Source: Blastococcus sp. TF02A-26
GTDB taxonomy: Bacteria; Actinomycetota; Actinomycetes; Mycobacteriales; Geodermatophilaceae
DNA length: 64,000 nt
Assembly: GCF_003319125.1 (NCBI RefSeq)
Contig: NZ_QOHG01000006.1
Location: forward strand, 1-64,000
Reading direction: 5' to 3'
Part shown: in pieces, positions 55,147 to 63,026 of the stretch
Layout of the letters: every line of letters starts with the position of its first letter
Position numbering within the stretch: position 1 is the stretch's first letter
Made by a program: the position numbers and the translations under genes
Notes under the pieces: model-generated
Seen by the model: the letters and a program-made list of their open reading frames with translations, nothing else
Databases searched by the model: none
What the model was told of the DNA's origin: nothing

Positions 55147-56187
55147 ATGTCCCCCCTCGCACCCCCCGACCTCGTGCCGGTCATCGACATCAGCGGCTTC
55201 GTCGCCGGCACCGACCTCGAGACAGCTCCCCGCCTCATCCGGGAGGCGGCCACGACCACCGGCTTCTTCCAGGTCGTCGGCCACGGGATCGACCCCGCCC
55301 ACTTCGACGCCGCCTACGCCGTCGCCGAGGTCCTCATGGCCCTGCCGGAGGAGGTCAAGGCCACGCTCGGGTCGCCGTCCGGGCACCCCTACCGCGGCCT
55401 CATGCGCAACTACGACAAGCAGGGCGCCCTCGTCTCCGAGGGCTTCACCATCGCCCGCTTCGACGGTCCGGACGACGCCCGGGCGCACGGCGTCCCCGAG
55501 GAGTACCTGGGCTTCTTCGTCGAGAACGTCTGGCCCCCCGTCGAGGGGTTCGCCGACGCGATGGGCGAGCTGGCCCGGCACACCCGGGGCGTCGGTCGGC
55601 AGCTGATGAGCGCGTTCGCCCTCGCTCTGGACCTGCCGGCCGACCACTTCGACGAGGGCCTGGTCCTCGACACGACGACCTCGACCATCCGCTCCTACCC
55701 GCCGCACCGGGACGCGTCGCGCACCGGCGAGTCGGTCGTCTTCGACTCCCACTTCGACGGCGGCATGCTCACCCTGCTGCACCAGCGCGGGACCTACGAC
55801 GGGTTGCAGATCCTCGCGCAGGACGGCGAGTGGTACACGGTGCCGACCGACGACGCGGCGTTCGTCATCAACATCGGCGAGCTCATGCACCGCTGGACCA
55901 ACGGGCGCTGGCCGGCGACCCGGCACCGGGTGGTGTCGGCGTCCGACCCCGACGGCCACCGGTTCACGCTCCCGACGTTCTACCGGGCCTCGGTGGACAC
56001 GGTGGTGGCGCCGCTGGAGACGCAGATCGGTCCGGAGGGCGCGCTCTTCGAGCCCGTCACGGTCCTGAGCTGGGAGGGCCGGCACATCCTCTCCAGCTTC
56101 CGCGAGCGCGAGCACACGAGCGCGCACCCGGCCTCGGAGGCCTACGTGGCCCGCCTGGAGGCCGCGGTCGGGGCATCGAGGGCCTGA
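55147..56187 (+). CDS. Isopenicillin-N-synthase-family 2-oxoglutarate/Fe(II) oxygenase
   Basis: A non-haem iron oxygenase of 346 residues. The DIOX_N-type start is PVIDISGF, with TTGFFQVVGHGID. The iron ligands are His and Asp of DSHFDGG and the His of ATRHRVV, with the 2-oxoglutarate-binding Arg in HRFTLP. All are present, so it should be active, by hydroxylation, ring opening or desaturation of a small substrate. The GGAGGAACG ribosome binding site is strong. It lies 34 bases after the permease, so the imported compound or its product is the likely substrate. Its stop overlaps the next start. Confidence 0.9.
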   Translation: MSPLAPPDLVPVIDISGFVAGTDLETAPRLIREAATTTGFFQVVGHGIDPAHFDAAYAVAEVLMALPEEVKATLGSPSGHPYRGLMRNYDKQGALVSEGFTIARFDGPDDARAHGVPEEYLGFFVENVWPPVEGFADAMGELARHTRGVGRQLMSAFALALDLPADHFDEGLVLDTTTSTIRSYPPHRDASRTGESVVFDSHFDGGMLTLLHQRGTYDGLQILAQDGEWYTVPTDDAAFVINIGELMHRWTNGRWPATRHRVVSASDPDGHRFTLPTFYRASVDTVVAPLETQIGPEGALFEPVTVLSWEGRHILSSFREREHTSAHPASEAYVARLEAAVGASRA

Positions 56188-56591
56188 TGGCGGTGCCGCT
56201 CGCGCTGCCCCTGGACCACACCGGGCTGGAGACCTCGAGGATCGAGGCCGACGTCGCCGGCTACGCGGCGCTGGGCGCGCGCCTCATCCGGTGGGGCCTG
56301 CACGCCCCCACCGGGGGACGCATCGCCATGCTCCGCGCCCCGGGCGGGACGAAGATCGAGCTGATCGAGGTGCACGACGGCGACGGCACCTGGGCGCACA
56401 CGGCCTTCCTGGTGACCGACCCGGACGACCTCGCCGGGACCCACGACCGCCTGGTGGCGGCCGGTCTGGTCGAGGTCCGGCCGCCGTTCGCGATCCCCGC
56501 CGCGCGGGCGGAGAGCTCGTTCCTCCGCACCCCGGGTGGCTCGTCCATCCAGCTCATCGCCTACCACCCCGGGAGCCCGGACCTGCCCTGA
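56187..56591 (+). CDS. VOC-family (glyoxalase-like) protein
   Basis: A 134-residue metal-dependent protein of the vicinal-oxygen-chelate fold. Two beta-alpha-beta-beta-beta units are seen: LDHTGLETSRIEADVAGY, with GGTKIELIEV, then HTAFLVTDPDD, and FLRTPGGSSIQLIAYH at the end. The His and Glu ligand positions are kept. It could be a lyase, isomerase or dioxygenase acting on the oxygenase product. The ATG overlaps the upstream stop (TGATG), so it is translated together with the oxygenase. Confidence 0.87.
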   Translation: MAVPLALPLDHTGLETSRIEADVAGYAALGARLIRWGLHAPTGGRIAMLRAPGGTKIELIEVHDGDGTWAHTAFLVTDPDDLAGTHDRLVAAGLVEVRPPFAIPAARAESSFLRTPGGSSIQLIAYHPGSPDLP

Positions 56592-56613
56592 CCGGACGCG
56601 CCACGGTCCCGGC

Positions 56614-58131
56614 TCACCGGGCGCCGACGCGCTCCGCAGCCAGCCGGGACCGGTTGATCTTGCCGGCGCCGGTGCGCGGCAGCTCGTCGACGATCTCGAA
56701 GGACTTGGGCACCTTCGGCCCGGCCAGCCGCTCCTTGCACCACGCCCGCAGCTCGCCGGCGGTCGGCGGCTCCGCCGCCGACCGCGGCTGGACGACGGCG
56801 TGCACGGCACGCTGCCACTCCGGGTCCGGGACGCCGACCACCGCGACGTCGGCGACCTCGGGGTGCTCCGAGAGGGCGGCCTCGACCTCGGCCGGGAAGA
56901 CGTTCACCCCGCCGGTGACGATCATGTCCTGCCGGCGGTCGGCGATGTAGAGGTAGCCCTCGGCGTCCAGCCGGCCCATGTCGCCGAAGCTGCGCCACCC
57001 GCCGTCGGCCGGAGCCGGCGTCTCGGCCCCGACGTAGCGGAAGGGGTCGCTCTCCCCCGACCGCAGCCGCAGCCAGATCTCGCCGATCTCCCCCGGCGGC
57101 AGGTCGCGTCCGTCGGCGTCCCGGACGGCGACGTCGCAGTCGGCGCCGCGCCCCGTCGTGCCGGGGTGGTCCAGCCACTCGCGGCCGGTGCAGGCGACGA
57201 TCCCCAGCCCCTCGCTGCCGCCGTACGTGAACAGGAACCGTTCGGGCGGCACGAGGTCGAGCCAGGTGCGCGCCACCCACTCCGGCAGCACCGCGGCGCC
57301 GTAGACGACCCGCTGGAGGCTGGAGAAGTCGCGGTCGCGGACGCCGTCGAGCCGGGCGATCCGCTGCAGCATCGTCGGCACCATGATCGCCGCGGAGACG
57401 CGGTGCCGTTCGACCAGGTCGACCACCCGGGCGGCGTCGAACCGCTCGACGAGCACCACCGGGTCGCCGGCCAGCAGCGTCGTGTAGCAGGAGGCGTAGC
57501 CGTTGGCGTGGTACAGCGGGCACACCGCCAGCACCCGCTGCCCGGCCGGGATGACGCCCGGACCGGCCGGCACGTAGCGGGCCGGGGAGGGCGCCACGAT
57601 GATCTTCGGCGTCCCCGTGGAGCCCGACGTGGCGATCAGCCGCGCGTACGGCGGCATGCGGTCCCCGGGCGGCGGGGTGTCGTCCTCGTCCGTCGTGGCA
57701 CGGACGTCGGCGAGGGCCAGCGTGCCGGGCGGTGGATCGGGCCAGTCCCCCACGAGCAGTCGCGGCTCGGCCAGGGCCAGCAGCCGGTCGCGCTCCCAGC
57801 CCGGCAGCTCCGGGCGCAGCGGGAGGACGGCGGCGCCGAGCTTCCAGGCCGCGAACGTCGTCATCACGTGCTCGGCGTTGCTCGGCAAGCCGACCGCGAC
57901 GAGGTCGCCCTCGCCGACCCCGGCGCGGGCCAGCCGGTGCGCGACCTGGTTGGCGCGACGCTCCAGGGTCGCCCACCCGTAGCGCTGCTCCGAGCCGTCC
58001 GCGGCGGCCACCACCAGCGCGGTGTGCTCGCCCAGCTCCGTGGCCAGCTCGGTCAGCCTGCGCCCGTACGGGATCCCCTCGTCGGCCCCCACTCCGCCTC
58101 CTCCGCGCGCTCCCGGCGTGTCGACCCTCAC
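56614..58131 (-). CDS. AMP-dependent acyl-CoA synthetase/ligase
   Basis: An adenylate-forming ligase of 505 residues that makes a CoA thioester from an acid. Seen: TSGSTGTPKI (P-loop-like ATP site), YGGSEGLG, DRRQDMIVTGGVNVFPAEVE and the catalytic Lys in PRTGAGKINRS. N-terminal length and motifs fit the fatty-acid or aromatic-acid group rather than acetyl-CoA synthetase. It converges on the oxygenase-VOC pair and could activate an acid product of that pathway. Starts with GTG, 47 bases from the divergent MFS gene. Confidence 0.92.
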   Translation of the reverse strand: MRVDTPGARGGGGVGADEGIPYGRRLTELATELGEHTALVVAAADGSEQRYGWATLERRANQVAHRLARAGVGEGDLVAVGLPSNAEHVMTTFAAWKLGAAVLPLRPELPGWERDRLLALAEPRLLVGDWPDPPPGTLALADVRATTDEDDTPPPGDRMPPYARLIATSGSTGTPKIIVAPSPARYVPAGPGVIPAGQRVLAVCPLYHANGYASCYTTLLAGDPVVLVERFDAARVVDLVERHRVSAAIMVPTMLQRIARLDGVRDRDFSSLQRVVYGAAVLPEWVARTWLDLVPPERFLFTYGGSEGLGIVACTGREWLDHPGTTGRGADCDVAVRDADGRDLPPGEIGEIWLRLRSGESDPFRYVGAETPAPADGGWRSFGDMGRLDAEGYLYIADRRQDMIVTGGVNVFPAEVEAALSEHPEVADVAVVGVPDPEWQRAVHAVVQPRSAAEPPTAGELRAWCKERLAGPKVPKSFEIVDELPRTGAGKINRSRLAAERVGAR

Positions 58132-58178
58132 ACGGGAAGCCTCTCCGGTCCAGGTCCGCCGGGTGCGACCATCGATCT

Positions 58179-59561
58179 GTGGCGCGGCGGAGGTGGATCA
58201 CCGCCGCCCTGCTGCTGGGGCTCTTCACCACCGCCTTCCCCTCGACGATCCTCACCATCGCCGTCCAGCCGATCGCCGAGGACCTGGACGCGTTGCCCTC
58301 GACCGTCGTCTGGGTGACCACCGCACCGCTGCTGGCCGCGGCCGTCACCACCCCGCTGTTCGGCCGGCTGGGCGACCTCTACGGGCACCGCCGGATCTAC
58401 CTCGCCGGCATCGTCGTCGCGACCGTCTTCGCCGCGGCCAGCGCCCTGGCCTGGGACGCGACCAGCCTCATCGCCGCCCGCACCCTGTCGCAGGCGGGCG
58501 CGGCCGCCACGGTGCCGACCGCCGTCGCGCTGCTGTTCCGGGTGTCCCCGCCCGGCGAGCGGATGCGGGCCGGCGCCCGGGTCGGCGCCGTCACCTCGGC
58601 CGCGGCGGTGATCGGGGTCGTGGTCGGCGGTCCGCTGGTCGACCTCGTGGGCTGGCGGGCGATCTTCGCCGGCCAGGTCACATTCTGCGTGGTCGCGCTG
58701 GTCCTCTCCCTGCTGGTGACGCCGACCGACGGGGAACGGGCGGCCGGCTCGCTCGACGTGCCCGGCGCGCTCGCGCTGGCCGGCACGACTCTGGCGCTCA
58801 CGTTCGGCGTCAACCGGCTCGCCGTCTGGGGCTGGTCCCCGCTGCCGGTCGCCTGCCTGGCGCTGGTGCCCCTGGGCATCTGGCTGCTCGTGCGGGTCGA
58901 GCGCCGGGCCGCGTCCCCCCTGCTGCCGGTGCGCGTGCTCGGCTCGCGGAACGTCCGGGTCGTGACCGGCGCCAGCCTGCTGCTGGGCGCGGCCTACATG
59001 GGCAACTTCGTGGTCACGCCGCTGTACCTGCAGGGCGTCCTCGGCCTCACCGCCGCGGCGACCTCGCTGCTCTCCGTGCCCCGCGCCTTCTCCATCCTGC
59101 TGGCCACCCCCACCGCCGGCCGCTGGGGCACGCGCTTCGGCGAGCGGCGCGTGGTGCTCGTGGCCAGTGCCGTCTTCGCCGCCGTCCTGGCCGCGATGGC
59201 CGCCGGGGCCTGGGCGCACTCGCTGGTCGCCGTGGCCGTCGCCATCGCCCTGAGCGGCTACGCCCACGGCCACGTCGCCCCGGGCCTGCTCGCCGCGCAG
59301 GGCGCCGCGGTCGATCCGCGCGACATCGGCCTGGCCGCCTCCCTGCAGCAGACCGGCTTCCAGATCGGCGCGGTCATCGGCATCGGCCTGTTCACCGCAC
59401 TCGCCGGCGACGCGACGACGGCGGGGCCGTTCGCCATCGTGTTCCTGCTGACCGCCGGCTGCGCGCTGGCCGCGACCGTCCTGCTGGTCCGCATGCAGGA
59501 CGGCCGGACGTCCCCGGCAGAGACCGCGCCCGACCGCCTCCCGGACCAGATCGACGCCTGA
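58179..59561 (+). CDS. MFS transporter (DHA2-like)
   Basis: A 460-residue major facilitator with about 12-14 transmembrane helices. It carries TTAPLLAAAVTTPLFGRLGDLYGHRR (the loop 2-3 signature Gly-Arg-Leu-Gly-Asp with Arg-Arg), and a motif-C-like GAVTSAAAVIGVVVGGPLVD in helix 5. Motif C marks exporters of drugs or metabolites. Starts with GTG and is divergent from the acyl-CoA synthetase, so it may export or import a pathway compound (inference). Confidence 0.92.
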   Translation: MARRRWITAALLLGLFTTAFPSTILTIAVQPIAEDLDALPSTVVWVTTAPLLAAAVTTPLFGRLGDLYGHRRIYLAGIVVATVFAAASALAWDATSLIAARTLSQAGAAATVPTAVALLFRVSPPGERMRAGARVGAVTSAAAVIGVVVGGPLVDLVGWRAIFAGQVTFCVVALVLSLLVTPTDGERAAGSLDVPGALALAGTTLALTFGVNRLAVWGWSPLPVACLALVPLGIWLLVRVERRAASPLLPVRVLGSRNVRVVTGASLLLGAAYMGNFVVTPLYLQGVLGLTAAATSLLSVPRAFSILLATPTAGRWGTRFGERRVVLVASAVFAAVLAAMAAGAWAHSLVAVAVAIALSGYAHGHVAPGLLAAQGAAVDPRDIGLAASLQQTGFQIGAVIGIGLFTALAGDATTAGPFAIVFLLTAGCALAATVLLVRMQDGRTSPAETAPDRLPDQIDA

Positions 59562-59601
59562 GCGGACCAGCGCGCGGGCCCGTTCCGGCGGGTGGTGCAC
59601 G

Positions 59602-60426
59602 ATGCCAGCCGTGCCCGATGCCGAGCCCACGCTGCCGTCCGAGGTCGTCGTCGACGGCGTGCCGATCCGGTACGGCGTGACCGGCACCGGCCCCGGGAGC
59701 CTGGTCCTCGTCCACGGCCACGGCGCCCACCACGTGTGGTGGCACGCCGTCGTCCCGCTGCTGGCCGACCGCTGGCGGGTGGTGACCCTCGACCTCAGCG
59801 GGCACGGGGACAGCGGCCACCGCCCGGAGTACTCCGGGCCGCAGTGGGCCCGCGAGGTCGTGGCGGTCGCCGAGGCCGCCGGCGCCGAACGCCCGGTGGT
59901 CGTCGGACACAGCCTCGGCGGCCGGGTCGCGCTGCTCGCCGCCGGGCTGCACCCCGACCGCGTCGCCGGCCTGGTGCTGCTCGACTGCGGGATCCTGCTG
60001 CCGGACACCCTGCGCGGCCGCACGCTGCCGCCGCCCCGGCCGTCGAAGGTGTACCCGACCCGCGAGGCCGCCGTCGCGGCGTTCCGCGTCGCGCCGCCGC
60101 AGCCGGAGCCGCCGGCCGAGCTGCTCGCCCCGGTCGCCGCGTACTCGGTGCACGCGGTCGAGGGCGGCTGGACCTGGAAGCACGGCGGCCAGCAGTTCCC
60201 CACGCTGTACGACGACGAGGTCATGGCCGCGGCGCGGACCCTGTCGGTCCCGGTCGCGTACGTCTCCGGCGGCGCGAGCCTGGTGGTGGACGACGTCAAG
60301 GCCGCCGCGGTGGCCGGGATGCTGCCCGGCGTCCGCACCGCCCGGGTACCCGGCCTCCACCACCACCTCGTGCTCGAGGACCCGGCGACCGTCGCGCGCC
60401 TGATCGACGAGCTGGCCCGGGTCTGA
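59602..60426 (+). CDS. Alpha/beta hydrolase
   Basis: A 274-residue soluble hydrolase. Seen: LVLVHGHGAHHVWWHAVVPLL, DLSGHGDSGH, the nucleophile in VVVGHSLGGRVALL, and the catalytic His in GLHHHLVLEDP. It resembles lactonases or non-haem peroxidase-like hydrolases of secondary metabolism and catabolism. Whether it belongs to the pathway upstream is open. It lies 40 bases after the MFS gene and is followed by a strong hairpin. The ATG at 59602 or a GTG at 59611 may be the start. Confidence 0.87.
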   Translation: MPAVPDAEPTLPSEVVVDGVPIRYGVTGTGPGSLVLVHGHGAHHVWWHAVVPLLADRWRVVTLDLSGHGDSGHRPEYSGPQWAREVVAVAEAAGAERPVVVGHSLGGRVALLAAGLHPDRVAGLVLLDCGILLPDTLRGRTLPPPRPSKVYPTREAAVAAFRVAPPQPEPPAELLAPVAAYSVHAVEGGWTWKHGGQQFPTLYDDEVMAAARTLSVPVAYVSGGASLVVDDVKAAAVAGMLPGVRTARVPGLHHHLVLEDPATVARLIDELARV

Positions 60427-60433
60427 ACGCGCG

Positions 60434-60467
60434 GAGGGGCCGGTGCGGCGTACCGCACCGGCCCCTC
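60434..60467 (+). terminator. Hairpin after the hydrolase gene
   Basis: A perfect 15-bp inverted repeat (60434-60448 with 60453-60467) with a CGTA loop begins 7 bases after the stop. Confidence 0.85.
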
Positions 60468-60491
60468 GCGTTCCCCCTCGACCGGACGCTG

Positions 60492-60582
60492 CGTCCCCCC
60501 GTGCATCGCAGATCCCGGTCGTGTCCCTGCTCCCCGCGGACCCGGGTCCCCCCGGTCGGCGGCTCCGTCCCCCCGTGCGTCG
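60492..60582. repeat. Direct repeat with C6 core
   Basis: CGTCCCCCCGTGCATCG (60492-60508) and CGTCCCCCCGTGCGTCG (60566-60582) differ by one base and are 74 bases apart. Another C6 run lies between. They fill the gap between the terminator and the TasA-like gene stop. Role unknown. Confidence 0.65.
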
Positions 60583-60619
60583 GAGACGCCGGCCGAACCG
60601 GATCCGCGAGGTGCTGGCT

Positions 60620-61237
60620 CTATCGCGCGGCGCCGTCCCGCTGGACCGCGGTGAAGGTGAAGTCCAGGGCGCTGGCCGCCCCACCGGCGGTCGCCGTCGA
60701 CGGCAGCGAGGCCGTCAGCAGCAGGTGGTCCACCCCGCCGGGCGCCAGGCTGTCGACCCCGGGCAGCGCCGAGTCGAGCAGGATCCGGCCGGAGTAGAGC
60801 GTCGCGGCGGCGCCCGAGCAGCTCCACGCGCCGTCCACCTTCGCCCAGTCCACCGAGCAGTCGCGGACGGTCAGCTGCAGCCCGTTCACCGGGTCGGTGT
60901 CCAGCGCGCTGGAGGTGGTGGCCCGCGAGGCGAGCGACACCGCCGAGAGCGCGGTCGTGCCGTCGTTGACCAGGTCGACCGGGCTGCTCTCCGAGTCGCC
61001 GGCCAGGAAGCCGCCGTTCGGGAAGAGCTCGATCGTGGCGGCGCCGGCCGCCGTGCCCAGGTCGATCGACAGCACGCCGGTCCCGGTCGTGGTGACCACC
61101 GGGCTCGTGCTGTCGGTGAAGGTGCCGTAGGTCGCGAGGCCGGCGACGGCGCCGGTGACACCCAGGACGGCGACCGAGGCCGCGACGCGGGCACGAGTCC
61201 GGCGCCGGCGGGCGGTCGGAGCGGTCTGGCTGGTCAC
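60620..61237 (-). CDS. TasA/camelysin-like exported protein
   Basis: A 205-residue secreted protein with a SipW-dependent-type signal region (basic N-terminus TARRRRTRARVAASVAVLG, hydrophobic core, then GLATYGTFTDSTSP). The mature part is Thr/Ser/Ala-rich beta structure with one Cys pair (DCSVDWAKVDGAWSC), as in TasA and camelysin proteins that form envelope fibres or act in biofilm. No SipW-type signal peptidase is in the window. The GTG at 61237 follows AAGGAGAA. Confidence 0.8.
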   Translation of the reverse strand: MTSQTAPTARRRRTRARVAASVAVLGVTGAVAGLATYGTFTDSTSPVVTTTGTGVLSIDLGTAAGAATIELFPNGGFLAGDSESSPVDLVNDGTTALSAVSLASRATTSSALDTDPVNGLQLTVRDCSVDWAKVDGAWSCSGAAATLYSGRILLDSALPGVDSLAPGGVDHLLLTASLPSTATAGGAASALDFTFTAVQRDGAAR

Positions 61238-61381
61238 TGCGGTTCTCCTTCGTCGTCCTCGTCGCGGGTGCTCCCGGCGACAGGACAGACTCTGGGCGCC
61301 GAACCGCAGGGGTCCCGCCCGGCGACCGCAAGGTCCCCGCAAGAAGCGGAAGCCCCGTGGCCGCCAGGGCGTTGACCAGCC

Positions 61382-62449
61382 GTGAGCGCATCCCGGGAGG
61401 TCGACGTCGTCGTGATCGGCGCCGGCCAGGGCGGCCTGAGCACCGGCTTCCACCTGGCCCGGCTGGGCTTCGACCGGGAGACCGGGTTCGTCGTGCTGGA
61501 CGGTGACGACGGCCCGGGCGGCGCGTGGCGGCACCGGTGGCCGTCCCTGACCGTCGGCACCACCCACCGGGTGCACGACCTGCCCGGCCTGCACTTCCCC
61601 GGCGAGGGCGAGCAGCCGGCGGCCGAGGCGGTGCCGGCGTACTTCGCCGAGTACGAGCGCCGCTTCGACCTGCCGGTGCACCGCCCGGTGCGGGTGACCG
61701 CCGTCCGCCGGAACGGCGCCGGCTTCCTCGTCGAGACCTCCGACGGCGACTGGTCGGCCCGGGCCGTCGTCAACGCGACCGGCACCTGGACCCGCCCGTT
61801 CGTGCCGCGCTACCCCGGTCAGGAGACGTTCCGCGGCCGGCAGCTGCACACCGTCGACTACCGCTCGGCGCGGGAGTTCGCCGGGCAGTCGGTGGTCGTG
61901 GTCGGGGGCGGGGCGTCGGCCGTCCAGCTGCTCGGGGAGATCAGCGAGGTCGCCGACACCACCTGGGTCACCCGCCGGCCGCCGCGCTGGCGGGAGGAGC
62001 CCTTCGCCGAGGAGGCGGGCCGTGAGGCGGTGGCGCGGGTGGCGGCGGCGGTCCGCGAGGGCCGCTCCCCCGGCAGCGTCGTCGGCGCCACCGGCCTCGT
62101 CGTCACGCCCTGGATCCGCGAGGCCCGGGAGCGCGGTGTCCTGGAGCGGCTGCCGGTGTTCGACCGGATCACCCCCGACGGCGTGGCCTGGGACGACGGC
62201 CGCAGCGTCCGCGCCGACGCGATCCTCTGGGCGACCGGCTTCCGCGCCGCCGTCGCCCACCTGGCCCCGCTGCGCCTGCGCGCGTCCGGGGGCGCGATCC
62301 CCGTCGAGGGCACGCAGGTCATCGGGGAGCCCCTGCTGCACCTCGTCGGCTACGGCCCGACCGCCAGCACGATCGGCGCCAACCGGGGTGGCCGCGCGGC
62401 CGCCGTCGACCTGGCCCGCCGGCTCCTCCCCCGCCGCGCCGCCGCCTGA
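61382..62449 (+). CDS. Flavin-containing monooxygenase-like NAD(P)/FAD oxidoreductase
   Basis: A 355-residue flavoprotein. Seen: VVVIGAGQGGLSTGFHLARLG (FAD dinucleotide-binding fold), GGAWRHRWPSL, ATGTWTRPFVPRYPGQ, VVVVGGGASAVQLLGEI (NADPH site) and LWATGFRAAVAHL. It matches the short form of class B-like monooxygenases that oxidise heteroatoms or ketones. Starts with GTG and is divergent from the TasA-like gene. Confidence 0.88.
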   Translation: MSASREVDVVVIGAGQGGLSTGFHLARLGFDRETGFVVLDGDDGPGGAWRHRWPSLTVGTTHRVHDLPGLHFPGEGEQPAAEAVPAYFAEYERRFDLPVHRPVRVTAVRRNGAGFLVETSDGDWSARAVVNATGTWTRPFVPRYPGQETFRGRQLHTVDYRSAREFAGQSVVVVGGGASAVQLLGEISEVADTTWVTRRPPRWREEPFAEEAGREAVARVAAAVREGRSPGSVVGATGLVVTPWIREARERGVLERLPVFDRITPDGVAWDDGRSVRADAILWATGFRAAVAHLAPLRLRASGGAIPVEGTQVIGEPLLHLVGYGPTASTIGANRGGRAAAVDLARRLLPRRAAA

Positions 62450-62519
62450 TCCGCGGGACCTGTGAACATCCGGCCCGTGCCGGACAGAAGACCTGCGTGA
62501 ACCCCGAGAGATCCCGGAC

Positions 62520-63026
62520 GTGACCCCCGAGCACGAGGTCGAGGGCTGGTACCGGGCGCACTACTGGGCGGTCACCCGCTACGTGGCCCGGCGGCTGACC
62601 GACCAGCCCGAGGACGTGCGCGACGTCGTGGCCGAGGTCTTCGCGACCGCGTGGCGCCGCCGGTCGGCCGTGCCCCCCGAGGTGCTGCCGTGGCTGTACG
62701 GCGTCGCCGCCAACGTGCTGGCCAACGAGCGGCGCCGCCGCGCCCGGTCCACCCGCCTGGCCGAACGCCTGGCCCGGGAACCCGCCGGGCCCGAGCAGCC
62801 GCCGGAGCTGCCCGACGCGGTCGACCGCGCCATGGCACAGCTCTCCGACGCCGACCGGGAGGTCCTGCGCCTGGCCGCCTGGGAGCAGCTCACCACCGAC
62901 GAGCTGGCGCTGGCGCTGCGCTGTTCGCGGTCGGCGGCCGCGATGCGACTGAGCCGCGCCCGCACCCGGCTGCGCGAGCGGCTGGCCGCCTCGCCCACCA
63001 CCGCTTCGCTGAGAGGAACCCCGTGA
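62520..63026 (+). CDS. RNA polymerase ECF sigma factor
   Basis: A 168-residue extracytoplasmic-function sigma factor. The region 2 helices bear DVRDVVAEVFATAWRR, which binds the -10 element and core. Region 4 is LTTDELALALRCSRSAAAMRLSRARTRLRERL, the HTH for the -35 element. The GTG at 62520 lacks a strong ribosome binding site. GTGAAC occurs twice upstream (62463 and 62492), perhaps in the promoter. Its stop overlaps the next gene (GTGA), which is its likely anti-sigma or target partner. Confidence 0.92.
   Translation: MTPEHEVEGWYRAHYWAVTRYVARRLTDQPEDVRDVVAEVFATAWRRRSAVPPEVLPWLYGVAANVLANERRRRARSTRLAERLAREPAGPEQPPELPDAVDRAMAQLSDADREVLRLAAWEQLTTDELALALRCSRSAAAMRLSRARTRLRERLAASPTTASLRGTP

Noticed and set aside
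58128-61391. 1087-codon minus-strand frame across the MFS and hydrolase genes
   Set aside because: Shadow of plus-strand genes; no recognisable domain and heavy Gly/Arg/Gln content.
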